From Toxotes chatareus (taxonomy: Eukaryota > Chordata > Actinopteri > Toxotidae): 64,000 bases of DNA. Under the pieces are notes generated by a model that worked only from the letters and a program-made list of their open reading frames with translations, was not told the DNA's origin and did not search any database. Location of the stretch: assembly GCA_016801885.1 (NCBI GenBank), contig CM028895.1, positions 9,944,001-10,008,000 of the forward strand, given 5' to 3'. Below are positions 10,615 through 21,200 of the stretch, piece after piece. The first letter of the stretch is position 1. The number at the start of each line of letters is the position of its first letter. Both the position numbers and the translations under genes were made by a program.

Positions 10615-11233
10615 TTGGAATTTTTGAATAATTTTCTTTTACCTAGCAATACTGCGTGTTTCTCGCAGTACTGGAGACATTAATTAGCACAGAGCAGTCA
10701 CAGAAGGTGTTAATACAAACACAGTCCTCCATCCCAGCCCTCCATAATGGCTTGAGCACATTCTGGAGCTTTAATAGGCCCCTTGTGGTGAGGCAGCTGT
10801 CCTGACTGCCTGACAAGGATTTTGTACCACTGACCCCCTACACATAAACGCAAACATCTCGACTCCGTTGGACGACAGGGTCCAGCTGACGAGTCAGTCA
10901 GAAGGCTAAACAAATAAGAAATCCCTGACAGTTAACAGGAAAAGAACTTCTCAAAGCCCTTATGATCTAAAAAGCAAACTTCACAGTCAGCTTTTCACCC
11001 TAGCATCAACAAGGTAGAAAAGTACTCTGCTTACAACTAAAGTTGCTGTGTACAACACAAAAATTAAATTACCAAAAATCCATAAGACTTTCCATAAAGA
11101 TATGAATGCTCTCCATCTTTGCTCCTGTACAAAAAGCAGCAGCAAGTGCCTACAGTTCCGTAAATCTCCTAATGAAAGGAGTGTATGCAGTCCATAGGGA
11201 TCAGTCACATTCCGTCATCTCTTTCCTTTCTCT
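10615..11233 (-). other. smyd2: smyd2 3'UTR (predicted)
   Basis: The sequence between the smyd2 stop codon and the candidate poly(A) signal has no supported ORF or recognisable repeat. Confidence 0.5.
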
Positions 11234-11314
11234 TCATTTTCGTGCGATTGCTTCGCGCAACTCTGTCAAGTATTGGTGATCCTTCCCGTGAGCCACCTCC
11301 ATTATGGCCATTGC
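11234..11314 (-). CDS. smyd2: smyd2 exon 12, terminal coding exon
   Basis: The acceptor is gtgtgactacag. It reads AMAIMEVAHGKDHQYL, then TELREAIARK and stop TGA at 11234-11236. The AIMEVAHGKDH motif is diagnostic of SMYD2. Confidence 0.95.
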   Translation of the reverse strand, partial: AMAIMEVAHGKDHQYLTELREAIARK

Positions 11315-14300
11315 CTGTAGTCACACAATGTTAACAAATAATTTTACAGCACGGAAATATGTACATTATTTCTAAATTTGGTGAGTATGGGACTGCACTT
11401 CTTTATTGGTACCAGCTGAAATGTGTTTGTAGCACTAAGTATTGAAAACTATTCCTGATTGTCCTGGCAGTAGTTTCATAATACAATGTTAAATGATACC
11501 CAGGTCTGTAGCGACTATAAGTGGCATGAGAAGCTGGTATAAAATGTGAGAACATCACATTACCTTCTTGAAAGCGTTAATGCCTGCTGAGTGCCTCTCC
11601 ATCCCCATGTACAGTCTGCCCAACTTCAGGTACATGGAGGACACATTCAGGGAGTAGGGAGGGTACAGCTGGCTGCATGGGACAGAGATCATAAGTAGTT
11701 CTTTTACTCAAACACAAATAATTGATCTCAAAAGTATTGATAAGACTATATAAAAGACATATTTGCAAGGAATCTTGTAGAACAGATATGACAAGACACT
11801 GTATTATCATATTGATATTGTATTGTTCACTGGCATAAGGAATATAGAAGTTGAAACTCTATATTCTTCTTCTCTATTGTACAGCTGGAACAAAATCTTG
11901 GGTCAACTTATCAATTTTTCAAATTGACACATATTTTTAGGCTAGGGGAGAGAAGAGTACTAGAATGTCCAACTCATGTAAAATTACTTGAGTAGAAAAT
12001 GGCTTAACAATACTCCAATGATTTATTATTGCACTTCTGTGAAACTGAAGGACTCGCAAGAGAGATTAAAAAGAAATAAAATTGAATCAGGCTGAGGCTG
12101 AGCTATACTGACTGTTAGTTCTTATCATGGGTCAAACTCCATTCTCTGTAATTACTACCTTTCCTGAGGGAAATGACAAGATAATTTAATCAAAAATGGA
12201 CTTAAATGAAATAATTATCCAATTTAGAAAATGATAAAAACAATGCAGGCACACAAAATAGCCTACTCATTTAGACGGTCATGGTCTGACCTGCAGGTTA
12301 TCATGAATGGTTAGGAAGTGTGTGGAAAGATGTGTGTTTTTGTGGGTTTCCTAGTACTTGTAAGGTTTGAGGATCTTCTCGCCGTAGCTGATAGCTGTGT
12401 CTATATCTTCCATGTAGAGACAAATCCCCATGGCCTGGTACATCATGTGGAGCATGTAGACATTGGAGTCATCAAAGACAGCTCCCATCTCCTCCAGGCT
12501 CTGTTCACACATCTCCAGCAACTCACTAGGGGGTGCCACAGAGTCAAGGCTGCATCAACACAAGCTGAAGTTGAACTGAGAAGTGAAAGGGCCTCTGATC
12601 ATACAGTCAGATGTTTTAGAGTCTGGGAAACTACTATGATGAAGAATGAAGTCTACCATGAGTAAGTCAGTGAGTAAATCCTAACTTTACAGCAAATAAT
12701 TAGAAAATGTGGACAAATCTCTACTGTCATCACACAGATTATTTACCAAATCAGTCAAGTTAGTTAAAAACTGAGTGCAAGCAGGGGAAAGTGAAGTTTG
12801 ACTATTGAGCTATTAGGCTTAATTAGCTTAATAAATAATAAACTTCATGATGGTACAAAATTTTGTACTTCATATTTCCTGCAGTTGTTCTCAATAAAAA
12901 ACAAAACAGTGCAAACAACACAAGTATTATTTAATGACATAAAAAAAAAGGATATTTTTTATGTGCTTGAAGGCTCTGAACTCCTTGATGGTTTTCCTGG
13001 CATAGCGCACTGTGTTGTTGATGACCTCTGGCTCGATGGGGTCACTCCGCTTACGTACTTTCAACTTTACCTTGTCCTGTGGGCGAAGGCAGAGCCTGAG
13101 AATGACAGTCAACCAACCCAGCTTGTAGGATACACAGCATCTCTCACTTAGAGCCCACAAGTGCTGGTCAAACCAAAATATTGCATATCGTGTTATTTAG
13201 TCTTTTTTAACTCAGCAATAATTTTTTACTGGGTCTTACTTTGGACTTGGTTTTACATTCCTGGCAGTCACAGGTGAAGTAATAGGACTCTCTCAGCCTG
13301 TTGTTGCGGTCATCTGTTGGATAAAGGAGGTCTATGTAGCTGATGAGAACCTAGAGAGGGAAATAACACACGAAAACACAGCACATGAGACTCACAAATA
13401 ATGCTCACTCTCTCACACTATACATATTTTCTCTTGTTTGAATGTCTCAATTCACTCTTTTTTTTTTTTTTTTTTTTAAATATAAACACTTTTAAAGGAA
13501 TAGTTAAATATTTTGGGAAATACACAACACAAGTTTTATGAGAAAATTGATACCTTAGGGAGGCAGGACTCTGGGATGTCATTGTTCTTAGCCAAGAAAT
13601 AGTCATGGAAATAGAAATTGATTTTTTTAACCTTTGAACAGAACTAGGCTAGCTTTTTTTACCCTGGTTTCAAGGGTTTATTCTAAGCTAACGTCTTCTA
13701 TCTGTCATTTCATTTTTAACCAACAGACTGGAGAATGGCATTAATTGTCTCATCTGACTCTGGCAAGGAAGCGAAAAAGTGTATTTCCCAAAATAGCAAC
13801 CACAATCAAAAGAATGAAAAAGACATTAACTCTGTCATTTAACATAAAACATGATTTACATGTATGTATGAACTGATCTTTTGAAGTAATTGAGCAGATC
13901 TTTTTGCCATAGTCTGAGTGGAAGCCGATGCACTTATTCAAGTTGAATTGAGCGCACAGACAGATAGACAGTAATATAATTAGCAAATGTTTCACACACT
14001 CCACCCTTTTGTAAGAAGCATGGCGCCCTCCTCCACTCATATACATGCTTGAGAGAGAGAGAGAGAACAGGACCCAACCCCCTCTAATGGCAGCTGTCCC
14101 CTTTCCTCACTTCATCTCCAGGCTTCATGTCCTGCACAGCCCGAACTTCAGCTGACGTCCCGTTATATGTGACTATGACGCTGGGGAGACAGCTGTGGTT
14201 TATGAGTGCCACACTGTGAGAAGAGACAGACAGATACCAAGAGAAAGAGAGAGGTTAGAATAAAAATACCACTCTCTGCTTTCCCCTTCTCACAAAGGAT

Positions 14301-17300
14301 GTAGGAGCAGTGAGACTTATTATTGCTCATAGCAATGACATAACACTGACATAACCACTTTATTTTTAAATGGTATTAGCATTGTGCTACAACTGTGCCT
14401 ACAGAGAGGTCTTGAGTGTCCCTGAAATATGTTGGTGACCCTGCTATTACCTGGATGGCAGGCTGGAAATAGCTCAACAAGGAGCTGAGAGAGCAAATTC
14501 CCTCTCACACAGCCCATTTTAAAACTTAGCAGCCTCAGCCACAGCAGGGAGCCGATTTTCAACTGGAGAAGTTGTCTTTTCGGGCCTCTTTAGACATCTG
14601 TTACTTGCTTTGAGTTGTTTCGAATACTGAGTTTTAAACTCATACACAAAATACTACTAGTTAGCATTTACAAGCAGATTTCCACCAATTAAGTATAAAG
14701 CTAACCTGTACATATACAAATAAACTACTAAATCTCACAAAACCTTGAAATTAATCTGAAGTCAACTAGAAAAAGAAAAGAAAACCACAACACAACAGAG
14801 GCTGTGTGAGGAGGGAAGAACATATTGAGATATATTACACCTTTACATGTGTTGTTGAAACAGTACTGACTGAAAATGTAATCGTATGTATGTGTGAGAG
14901 TTTTCCTTCTTACTCTGGGTAGATCGCAGTACCCATGTGGGATAGTTCGGAATCTTCTATTGTGAACCCATTACAGGCAACCTGTTGAATGAAGGACACC
15001 GGGCAGAAAAAGAAATAATGTTTATACACATGACTCATCCTTTGCCTGTTTTACAGTGAATTATAAATATCTTCTTTCTTCTTTAACTCAGGTGTGTGCG
15101 GTACCTGGGAGAACAGCGTGAGCAGGTCTTTGTGGTCGGGCAGCTCCAAGTGTTTGGAGTAAAAACGATGCAATCCCGCAATGTCTGCCTCGTTCATCTC
15201 TCTTTTCTCATTATCTACGTCCTGCACATCTGTTACAGGAAGAGGGACGTACATTTTTATTTGCTTGTATTAGTTTAACGATTTCTTTTTTTCTGATTTG
15301 GGTTTTAATTCATAAGAGGGTTTTGAAAAGCGATAATACTTTGACTTTTTATTTTAATGCCACATAAACTAAATACTGTATTTATTTATACCTGCAATAT
15401 TTTTTAGCATCAGCAAAAATTAGTGTGTTTTTTTATGATTTTGAACTGAGCCTTTTTAATGAATACTCCTAATATGATTTCCTTGATCCAATACCATTTA
15501 ACTTACAGGCACATATGTAGTGATATGCAGTCAGGTCTGTGTGTTTGTCTAAAGTGCTCCAGCTTCCCATTCAAGCTGTTACACTTGTTATGCTGTCTGA
15601 TGGCCATTCGACCCTCATCTATAGGTTATATATAGATGTAGTCAAGGGTGTCTCTGTCACTCTAATCTGAATGGGCTGTGCTTTTTGAAGAGGGACATCT
15701 AGGGGTACTTAGGGCTTAAGTACAGAGACTCAAAGTTTATGAAGCCAGTACTCACTTTATCCTGAAATTGCCTTCCAGGTTGTTTTATATCACAAAAAAA
15801 TTAACATGCATGCTTTCCTTTGTGTTAACTGATTATTACTCACGTGATTGTACCTCTCCTATTAGCAAGATCTTCTCAGACATAGATCTTTCTTTCTGCA
15901 ATTTCTGTGGAAAAAAAGATGGAAATTACCACAGTGAACAACAACACAGTATCCGCCAGACAACTCTCACACAGGACACTGCGTGTTTTATTAATGCTTC
16001 AACCTTTTTGGCGAGGATCCGGGCCACCAGACGGGACGTCTCTGACGGGCACCAGTTCTCTCCGAATACAGTCATTGCCGAGCACTCCAGCTTGTGCATG
16101 GCCCAGTCCCCTTTCTACACACACACAAACACACATAAATATTATAATGGCACACAAAGGAGGTACCCTGTAGTTTAAAACCAACTGAAATGTGAGTATC
16201 CTCAGTGGAGCCAACTATTGTCAGTTTAGGTCCCACCACAACCAGAGGCCTAACAGCTGAAGCAAGTGGTATGGTGGAATTTGACTCCACACTGTGTTAA
16301 TCTAATGTTACCCTCACCCCTTTACCCCTCCAGTATGCAAAATGACCCCCTCTGCCCCCCTTTCTAATACCTTGGCTTACCTTTTGTCAATGGTTTTAGA
16401 CGTATACAATAAATAACTGCCACTGACTTGATAGTTGACACATTAGATAGAAAGTCAGGTGATTCATGAGAATTCAACCACTGGAGTTAATGAGTGTCTT
16501 GACCAAATTTCATGTCAACCATGTCAACAGGAGTTACTCCTGTAAAGAATTACTCTTTCGCTTGCCTCAGTGTTTCCTACCTGGCATTTCACATTGCAGT
16601 AGAAGGCTTTCTTGCACTTCCCACATCTTGCCAATTTCTCCTTCCTACAAATGACAAAAATAGGGTCAAATGTGTATCTTGGTATAGGTGAGTATCTTGT
16701 TGCTTCAGTGCATCGGTGTCTGTATGGACATTTAAACATCCTGCTCTGAGACAAGAAGCAACAGTTGCTGGTGGCCTACCATAACTGATAGCAATGAAGG
16801 GGTTTAAAACATTCTGTGGTATTAATAGAGCTGACCTTATGACGGACCGGCTGTCTCTCTACCGCACTGAAAAAGTAAAGCAGTCCAAAAGTCCTCTCAT
16901 TTCATTTTGAGACACTTATGTCCAAATAAGCTGCTCTGTGTTCAGGGTAAGTTGTGGGAAAACACTTCCTGATGTAAAGTCCAGCTGTAAATCCATTTTT
17001 TACCACAGTGATTAATTTAAGCTCTTGATGAGTCGATTCCGGCCTGTGCGATGTGTAACAAAATTACTGACTTCGATCTGTTGAAGTGTTGGGTTAAAGC
17101 AAGCGGTATGAAAGACACCTGATTTCCATCACTATCAACAAATCTAAAAGTGATCAAACAATCTTTGATTGTGTTAAGAAGAGAGTGGGTCTCCAGAGGT
17201 GGATATGTGATGTGTATCTGCAAAATAGAATAGATTACCAGTGTGATGTTATTAGCAATTTATAGCCCCTTCATTAATCTCCACTACAGCTGGAGTTGAA

Positions 17301-17936
17301 AGAGACTGTATTATGTAATCATGTTGCCTTTCAGTTAACAAAGTTTTTTTCTCATGGTCACCGTTGCTGTGCTCACAGAGAGGGTTACGTAGACCTGTGA
17401 AATAAGATATACATGAACCACCATTTGGAAAGATGAGCCACACAACTGAAATACATTTTTATGGAGTGACATGCTTATGACAAGGAGGCTATGTGGTGCG
17501 TGTGTTTGGTTGGTCAGTACTAAGTGGTTTGGTAAACAGAGAATCTGGTTTGTCTTAACCACATGTTTTCAGACCTGCATAGAAATAAATCACATGCAAT
17601 GAAGTGTTTGTTGCTGCCACAGGATGTCGGCCATCATCAGCCAAAGTTGCAACAGATAGAGGCAAACATACTCAGATGAGGCTCTTTATGAACTGTGTTA
17701 AGTACAGAAAGGAAAAGAAGTGAGTTATCAAAGCATGAGGGGATAAAAATAATCAATCCTTACCCTGTGAAGCAAAACTCACAGTAGGAGCCTCTCTCTT
17801 TCACTGACAGCACGTAAGAGTATGCTGGGCTGGAGAACAGGAGCTCTCCAACTTTAAAGGGTCTGGTAACGCGGAGACCTCGCCCTTTTCCCGGACTGTC
17901 AAACCTCTCAAGTCCCTCGATGCTGCCCGTCATCAT
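11234..17936 (-). CDS. smyd2: smyd2, SET and MYND domain lysine methyltransferase (complete, 12 exons)
   Basis: Coding exons in transcript order: 17764-17936, 16581-16644, 16004-16114, 15844-15904, 15105-15229, 14914-14981, 14111-14213, 13240-13350, 12956-13076, 12358-12532, 11564-11672, 11234-11314. They sum to 1302 nt, 433 codons plus stop, the length I recall for mammalian SMYD2. Seen: the N-terminal SET piece with SAM-binding GKGRGL, a MYND zinc finger across exons 1-3, SET motif NHSC (14189-14200), then SYIDLLYP and post-SET CDCQEC, and a helical C-terminal domain. Known of the family: SAM-dependent mono-methylation of histone and non-histone lysines (p53, RB, HSP90), mainly cytosolic, strong in heart and muscle. 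The start ATG at 17936 aligns with the mammalian start (MMTGSIEGLERF). Eleven introns; ten are GT-AG, while intron 9 fits a U12 AT-AC intron. Introns over 300 bp show nothing else except one MITE. Confidence 0.97.
11564..11672 (-). CDS. smyd2: smyd2 exon 11
   Basis: The acceptor is gtcccatgcag and the donor AAG|gtaatg. It reads QLYPPYSLNVSSMYLKLGRL, then YMGMERHSAGINAFKK, matching the mammalian YSLNVASMWLKLGRLYMG. Confidence 0.95.
12358..12532 (-). CDS. smyd2: smyd2 exon 10, C-terminal helical domain
   Basis: It reads PSELLEMCEQSLEEMGAVFD, then DSNVYMLHMMYQAMGICLYM and KILKPY, and ends AA|gtacta. This TPR-like region helps shape the substrate groove in SMYD proteins. Confidence 0.94.
12533..12955 (-). 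other. smyd2: smyd2 intron 9, probable U12-type AT-AC intron
   Basis: The minus strand shows exon base A at 12956, then ATATCCTTT starting at 12955, an exact U12 5' splice site. Near the 3' end is a branch-site match CCTTGAC (12549-12543) with its adenine at 12544, 11 nt before the terminal AC (12534-12533). Splicing there joins A to CC to give Thr and yields KHIKTPSELLEMC, matching the mammalian KHYKSPSELLEIC. Confidence 0.85.
12956..13076 (-). CDS. smyd2: smyd2 exon 9
   Basis: The acceptor is cttcgcccacag. It reads DKVKLKVRKRSDPIEPEV, then NNTVRYARKTIKEFRAFKHIK plus one base. The boundary at 12956 is set by the U12-type donor ATATCCTT at 12955-12948; no usable GT exists nearby. Confidence 0.9.
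13240..13350 (-). CDS. smyd2: smyd2 exon 8, SET end and post-SET cysteines
   Basis: The acceptor is cctctctag and the donor AAA|gtaaga. It reads SYIDLLYPTDDRNNRLRESY, then YFTCDCQECKTKSK. It includes the conserved SYIDLLYP with its active-site tyrosines and the CxCxxC zinc ligands. Confidence 0.96.
13492..13801. mobile_element. Degraded teleost MITE in smyd2 intron 7
   Basis: The left end is ttaaaggaatagttaaatat followed by tttgggaaatacac. The right end is gtgtatttcccaaaatagc, so the two ends are inverted repeats of about 20 bp. Internal landmarks of the same family are present: gccaagaaatagtc (13593-13606), aactaggctagct, and ctggcaaggaagcg. It carries no ORF and lies inside an intron. Confidence 0.75.
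14111..14213 (-). CDS. smyd2: smyd2 exon 7, catalytic SET core with NHSC
   Basis: The acceptor is ctcacag and the donor GAA|gtgagg. It reads VALINHSCLPSVIVTYNG, then EVRAVQDMKPGDE. The NHSC motif (14189-14200) forms the SAM and lysine channel of SET enzymes. Confidence 0.96.
14914..14981 (-). CDS. smyd2: smyd2 exon 6, SET domain
   Basis: The acceptor is cattcaacag and the donor GA|gtaaga. It reads VACNGFTIEDSELSHMGTAI, then YP. Its ACNGFTI is the family motif before the catalytic core. The exon ends with two bases of an Asp codon. Confidence 0.94.
15105..15229 (-). CDS. smyd2: smyd2 exon 5
   Basis: The acceptor is cttcctgtaacag and the donor CAG|gtaccg. It reads VQDVDNEKREMNEADIAGLH, then RFYSKHLELPDH and LFSQ, closely matching the mammalian DNEKKDL - HHFYSKHLGFPD segment. 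Confidence 0.95.
15844..15904 (-). CDS. smyd2: smyd2 exon 4
   Basis: The acceptor is tttttttccacag. It reads KLQKERSMSEKILLIGEVQS. The donor C|gtgagt was chosen over an earlier GAG|gtacaa because only the later one restores the frame into exon 5 and the family length (SH..DNEK). Confidence 0.88.
16004..16114 (-). CDS. smyd2: smyd2 exon 3, end of MYND finger
   Basis: The acceptor is tgtgtag. It reads KGDWAMHKLECSAMTVFGEN, then SETSRLVARILAKK. The donor AAG|gttgaag is weak, but the frame and the mammalian alignment (ARILAKQK) support it. Confidence 0.9.
16581..16644 (-). CDS. smyd2: smyd2 exon 2, MYND zinc finger
   Basis: The acceptor is ttttgtcatttgtag and the donor CAG|gtagga. It encodes KEKLARCGKCKKAFYCNVKC, the central cysteines of the MYND finger. 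The intron before it (16645-17763) has no other recognised feature. Confidence 0.96.
17764..17936 (-). CDS. smyd2: smyd2 exon 1
   Basis: It starts ATGATGACG, reads GLERFDSPGKGRGLRV, then VGELLFSSPAYSYVLSV and YCEFCFTG, and ends ACAGG|gtaagg with two bases of the next codon. It holds the SAM-binding GKGRGL and the first two MYND cysteines. Confidence 0.95.
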
Positions 17937-18082
17937 GCCTCCTCTGTGTTGTCTCCCTTATGAATGACTCTCTTGAAGGAGAGAAGTGGGATGTGGCACC
18001 CCAGCTCTAAGTGTTGGGGCGTTACCCTCCCCAGTAATAGTTCATAGTGGCATCTGAAGGCACAGAGTGCTCCAGGCTTCAG

Positions 18083-18089
18083 TTTTATA
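18083..18089 (-). promoter_or_regulatory. smyd2: smyd2 TATA-like box candidate
   Basis: TATAAAA on the minus strand lies about 147 bp upstream of the smyd2 ATG. Position fits a core promoter, but no start-site evidence is available. Confidence 0.3.
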
Positions 18090-18254
18090 CAGACCAAGAA
18101 AACTAGATAAAACTTTTGTTTAGGCACACAACATCTGATTCAGGGAACCCTCTAGAGTAATTTCACAGCAGTTGTATAACATTTGTGAATGTTCTGGGGG
18201 GTGGTTAGGTGGGGTTTTAAGGGTGGGGCAACTAGACTTGACCCTCTTGCACTT

Positions 18255-18271
18255 AAAAAAAAAAAAAAAAA
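18255..18271. repeat. Poly(A) tract
   Basis: A run of about 17 A lies upstream of smyd2. The surrounding 18090-18400 shows nothing else recognisable. Confidence 0.8.
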
Positions 18272-18399
18272 TCAGCTAGGGTTTGATTCACAAACTACAA
18301 GTGCGTTAGTATTAAATACATTTATCACCCATGTTCATTAAATAAATAGTTTGTATTTGTTGTAAATGACGCAGAGAAAATTCAAATTAATTAATTTCA

Positions 18400-18787
18400 T
18401 TAATGTCAGTCCAATGACTACCTTTTCCAACGGCTACCTTCAGGGAGGCAGTACCCAGGGCTCTTGCAATAATAAATGAACATTGAAGGGTATGCCTCTT
18501 TTTCACAGACCTGTGCAATAATCCACCTTGTGCAATCAAAAATAAACATTCAATAGTGCAATATCACATGCAGGTATTTCTTTTTTGTAATCTTTTTTCA
18601 AGATGTACTGTTTTTATACACATGGATATATACATATATTATTATTATATTTGCTTATTATACTAGTTTACTAGAAATTGTCTTTTTTCTTTTAATCTTT
18701 GTGCATAGGAAAATGTTTAGATTGCTTCTGAATGGGACTGCGTGTGCAATGACCATAAAGATTCTGATTCTGATTCTGATTCTGATA
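18400..18787 (+). mobile_element. 3' end of a fish LINE-like retroelement (Rex1/L2/CR1 type)
   Basis: The sequence ends with tgcaatgaccataaag followed by four TTCTGA hexamers (about 18762-18786). A 3' tail of CAATAAAG-like sequence plus short tandem repeats is typical of teleost Rex1/L2-type non-LTR elements. The left boundary is a guess and no coding remnant is visible. Confidence 0.45.
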
Positions 18788-19465
18788 ACATCAGTACTAA
18801 ACTGACTGACACTGCTAGTTGTCACAAAGACAGATATGAGAACTGTACAGTCACTGGCAGTCTTGCTTATAGTTTTTCCTGATTTTTGCATGTAGGAAAT
18901 GGCCAAAACTGTCTTGTCTGTGGTTCTCTGAGCCACTACTCTTGCACATTTATTTTTTTCTTTCTTCTTTCAAGGCTGTGGCTCACGGTCCTTTGTGTTG
19001 CCACACTTCCACTGTGAATGCCTGCTATGCTCTGTCACGGTTCTGAATGGGACCTGTGGTGTCAGGTTCAAGAAATGATATGATGTTCATGTCCTCACTC
19101 TGTCTGAGCCCTGTGGTGTGTTTGCTCTTTATCAGCACACGCTCACTTCACTTTAAACAGACAATGAGCCGTCATGGAGGTGTTGTGACACTCTCCATCT
19201 TATAACAGAAAGCAACACAGTATTCTTTAGACTGTTTAACACTTCATGCAAAATATATAGGATGATCAGGAATTGCGCTTGATGTTTTTATACTATGGTT
19301 GTACATTTAATGTCTTATTCATGTTGTTGATGTCATTAGGTAACAGTGCATTAAGGAAGGACTGTTTTAAGTATTTTGGGGGCATTTTTTTGCTTCTTTG
19401 GAGAGTCAACAGCAGATATATGATGTTTTTCTCAGATCTAGCTTATGTAAAAAACCAAGTAGCAA

Positions 19466-19557
19466 CATACGTATATATATACGTATATATAAAATATATA
19501 ATATATACATACGTATATATTATATATATAAAATATACATACGTATATATAAAAAAA
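19466..19557. repeat. (TACGTATATA)-type TA-rich microsatellite
   Basis: An alternating purine-pyrimidine run of TACGTATATA variants. It is self-complementary and likely cruciform-prone. Confidence 0.85.
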
Positions 19558-20109
19558 CCTACAGTCAATTTAGTGTTGAACTTTTTACTGCAGTTCAGTG
19601 AGGCCATCTGGTGGTGAAGACTGAGTGTGTCTTTAAAGCTCACCTCTACTCTCTTGTACAGTTGATCTTTTTGCATTCTGGCAAATAAGAGTTTGTGAAT
19701 TTAAATGTTACTGTAGTATTCAACTGTAGCAACACCAGCTTCAGTTCCTCTATGTAGTATACAAACAAAACTTTATCCATCATGGAGATCAGACCTAGAC
19801 AGATTGATATCAGAAGGTCTCAAGTTCCTAACTGGTGTCCACTTTTGTCACATTGTGCCATCATGTGGGTGTTATTTGTAAGTACACCCTCACATCATTA
19901 AGAAGCTCATCCATGACTCATCACACTTCACCAGTCACCTTAGATACAGACAGATTATCCGACAACCAAGTGAGTTCTAGTGGGACGACCGGCACTCCTG
20001 ATTTTTTTACACAGAGGTAGAGCGAGGGAAAGCTCAGGTCAGGGACTTGATCTTGAGTAAATTGAAATATTTCATAAGCAACCATGCAAACACATTACAC
20101 ACCTGCACA

Positions 20110-20114
20110 CCTAC

Positions 20115-20166
<52 letters not shown>
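20110..20166. repeat. Compound (TC)n(AC)n microsatellite
   Basis: A TC run switches directly into an AC run. Confidence 0.9.
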
Positions 20167-20171
<5 letters not shown>

Positions 20172-20899
20172 TACAAGCACAAACCACTGTGAAGATTTGT
20201 CCCTCATCTGTATCTGAAGGCTTTATCCAACCTTGCCCCAGTTTCCCCTGATTTATTATAATTCCATTTTTCCAGTCTTTCAATCTAAAGATTTGTTCCT
20301 CCTCATTTTTTAATAATGTGCAAGCAAGAGAGGCATGTCCCTGGCAGATTATGTCGTCGTCTTTGGCGTCTCGTCTTGATTACATCAGAGGAACCTGATT
20401 TGATTTGGAAGAAACCCCTCTGTTCCAGTACGCGATCTCTTTAGACCTCCCCACTGTGCTGATTTCTTGCTTTGTCAGAGGGGATGATCTTGATGAATAT
20501 GATCTGAAAGAGAGGGAGGGAGAGGGGGATTAGGTGAAAGGATTATAATTTCCAATGACGAGAAATAATAAGAAACAATAAATCCTAAGTAGATTTAGTT
20601 CTCAAGGAAACCCTGTTAGGGGAAATCAACAGAATAAGAGACAGGTCAGAAACGAGACAGGACAGCGGTATTAAATAGATACAGTAGGCCAGATCTGTTT
20701 GGTCTGAGATAAAAGTTGAGATCTTTTTTTGGCTTGCAAAGTAGAATTGGTTAGATCTCAACAACATTTATAATGATTCAGAATAAGTTGTTTTAAACAG
20801 ATTCAATCTAAAATTCATTCGTCACCTACAGTTTGTTCTTGCAGAGTTTGACTGCTTGTATTCACAGATAGAAGTAAAGCCAAAGAGCAGAAGTGTAAT

Positions 20900-21200
20900 T
20901 AGCAACTTTTTTGATAAGAGATTTTTTTTCTGTTGTTTTTCAAGTGAAAAAGCCAAATATTCTTAGAAAAGAAGCAACTATTTTGATAATCAACAAACTG
21001 TTTATGGAATTGTTTTTTTAAAGCTCAAATTCCAAAGTCTTGTTGATTCCAGATACTCAGTTGTAAACAAGGAATTTCAACATGTCTCTTTGGGCTTTAG
21101 GGAATTGGACATTTTTCACTATTTTCTGACCTTTTATAGACCAAGGGATTAATTGATTAATGAGAAAAATAATGAAAATAATCAGCTGCTGAATTGATTG
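20900..21200 (+). mobile_element. Teleost MITE copy (gggctgcaac / cagctg-ended family), partial
   Basis: Family landmarks in order: ttgggctttagggaattgga, then ttcactattttctgacctttt, atagaccaagggattaattga, and aatgaaaataatcagctg near 21190. The order matches the 3' half of a very common fish repeat. The left end is unclear. Confidence 0.55.

Larger units (their letters stand above)
18788..20900. other. Noncoding DNA without a supported gene
   Basis: Apart from the TA-rich and TC/CA microsatellites listed separately, I see no gene or recognisable element. Short ORFs on both strands have no family features. Confidence 0.7.

Noticed and set aside
15854..15856. Alternative exon 4 donor GAG|gtacaa in smyd2
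   Set aside because: It would put exon 5 out of frame and drop residues aligned with the family. The downstream C|gtgagt donor fits both.
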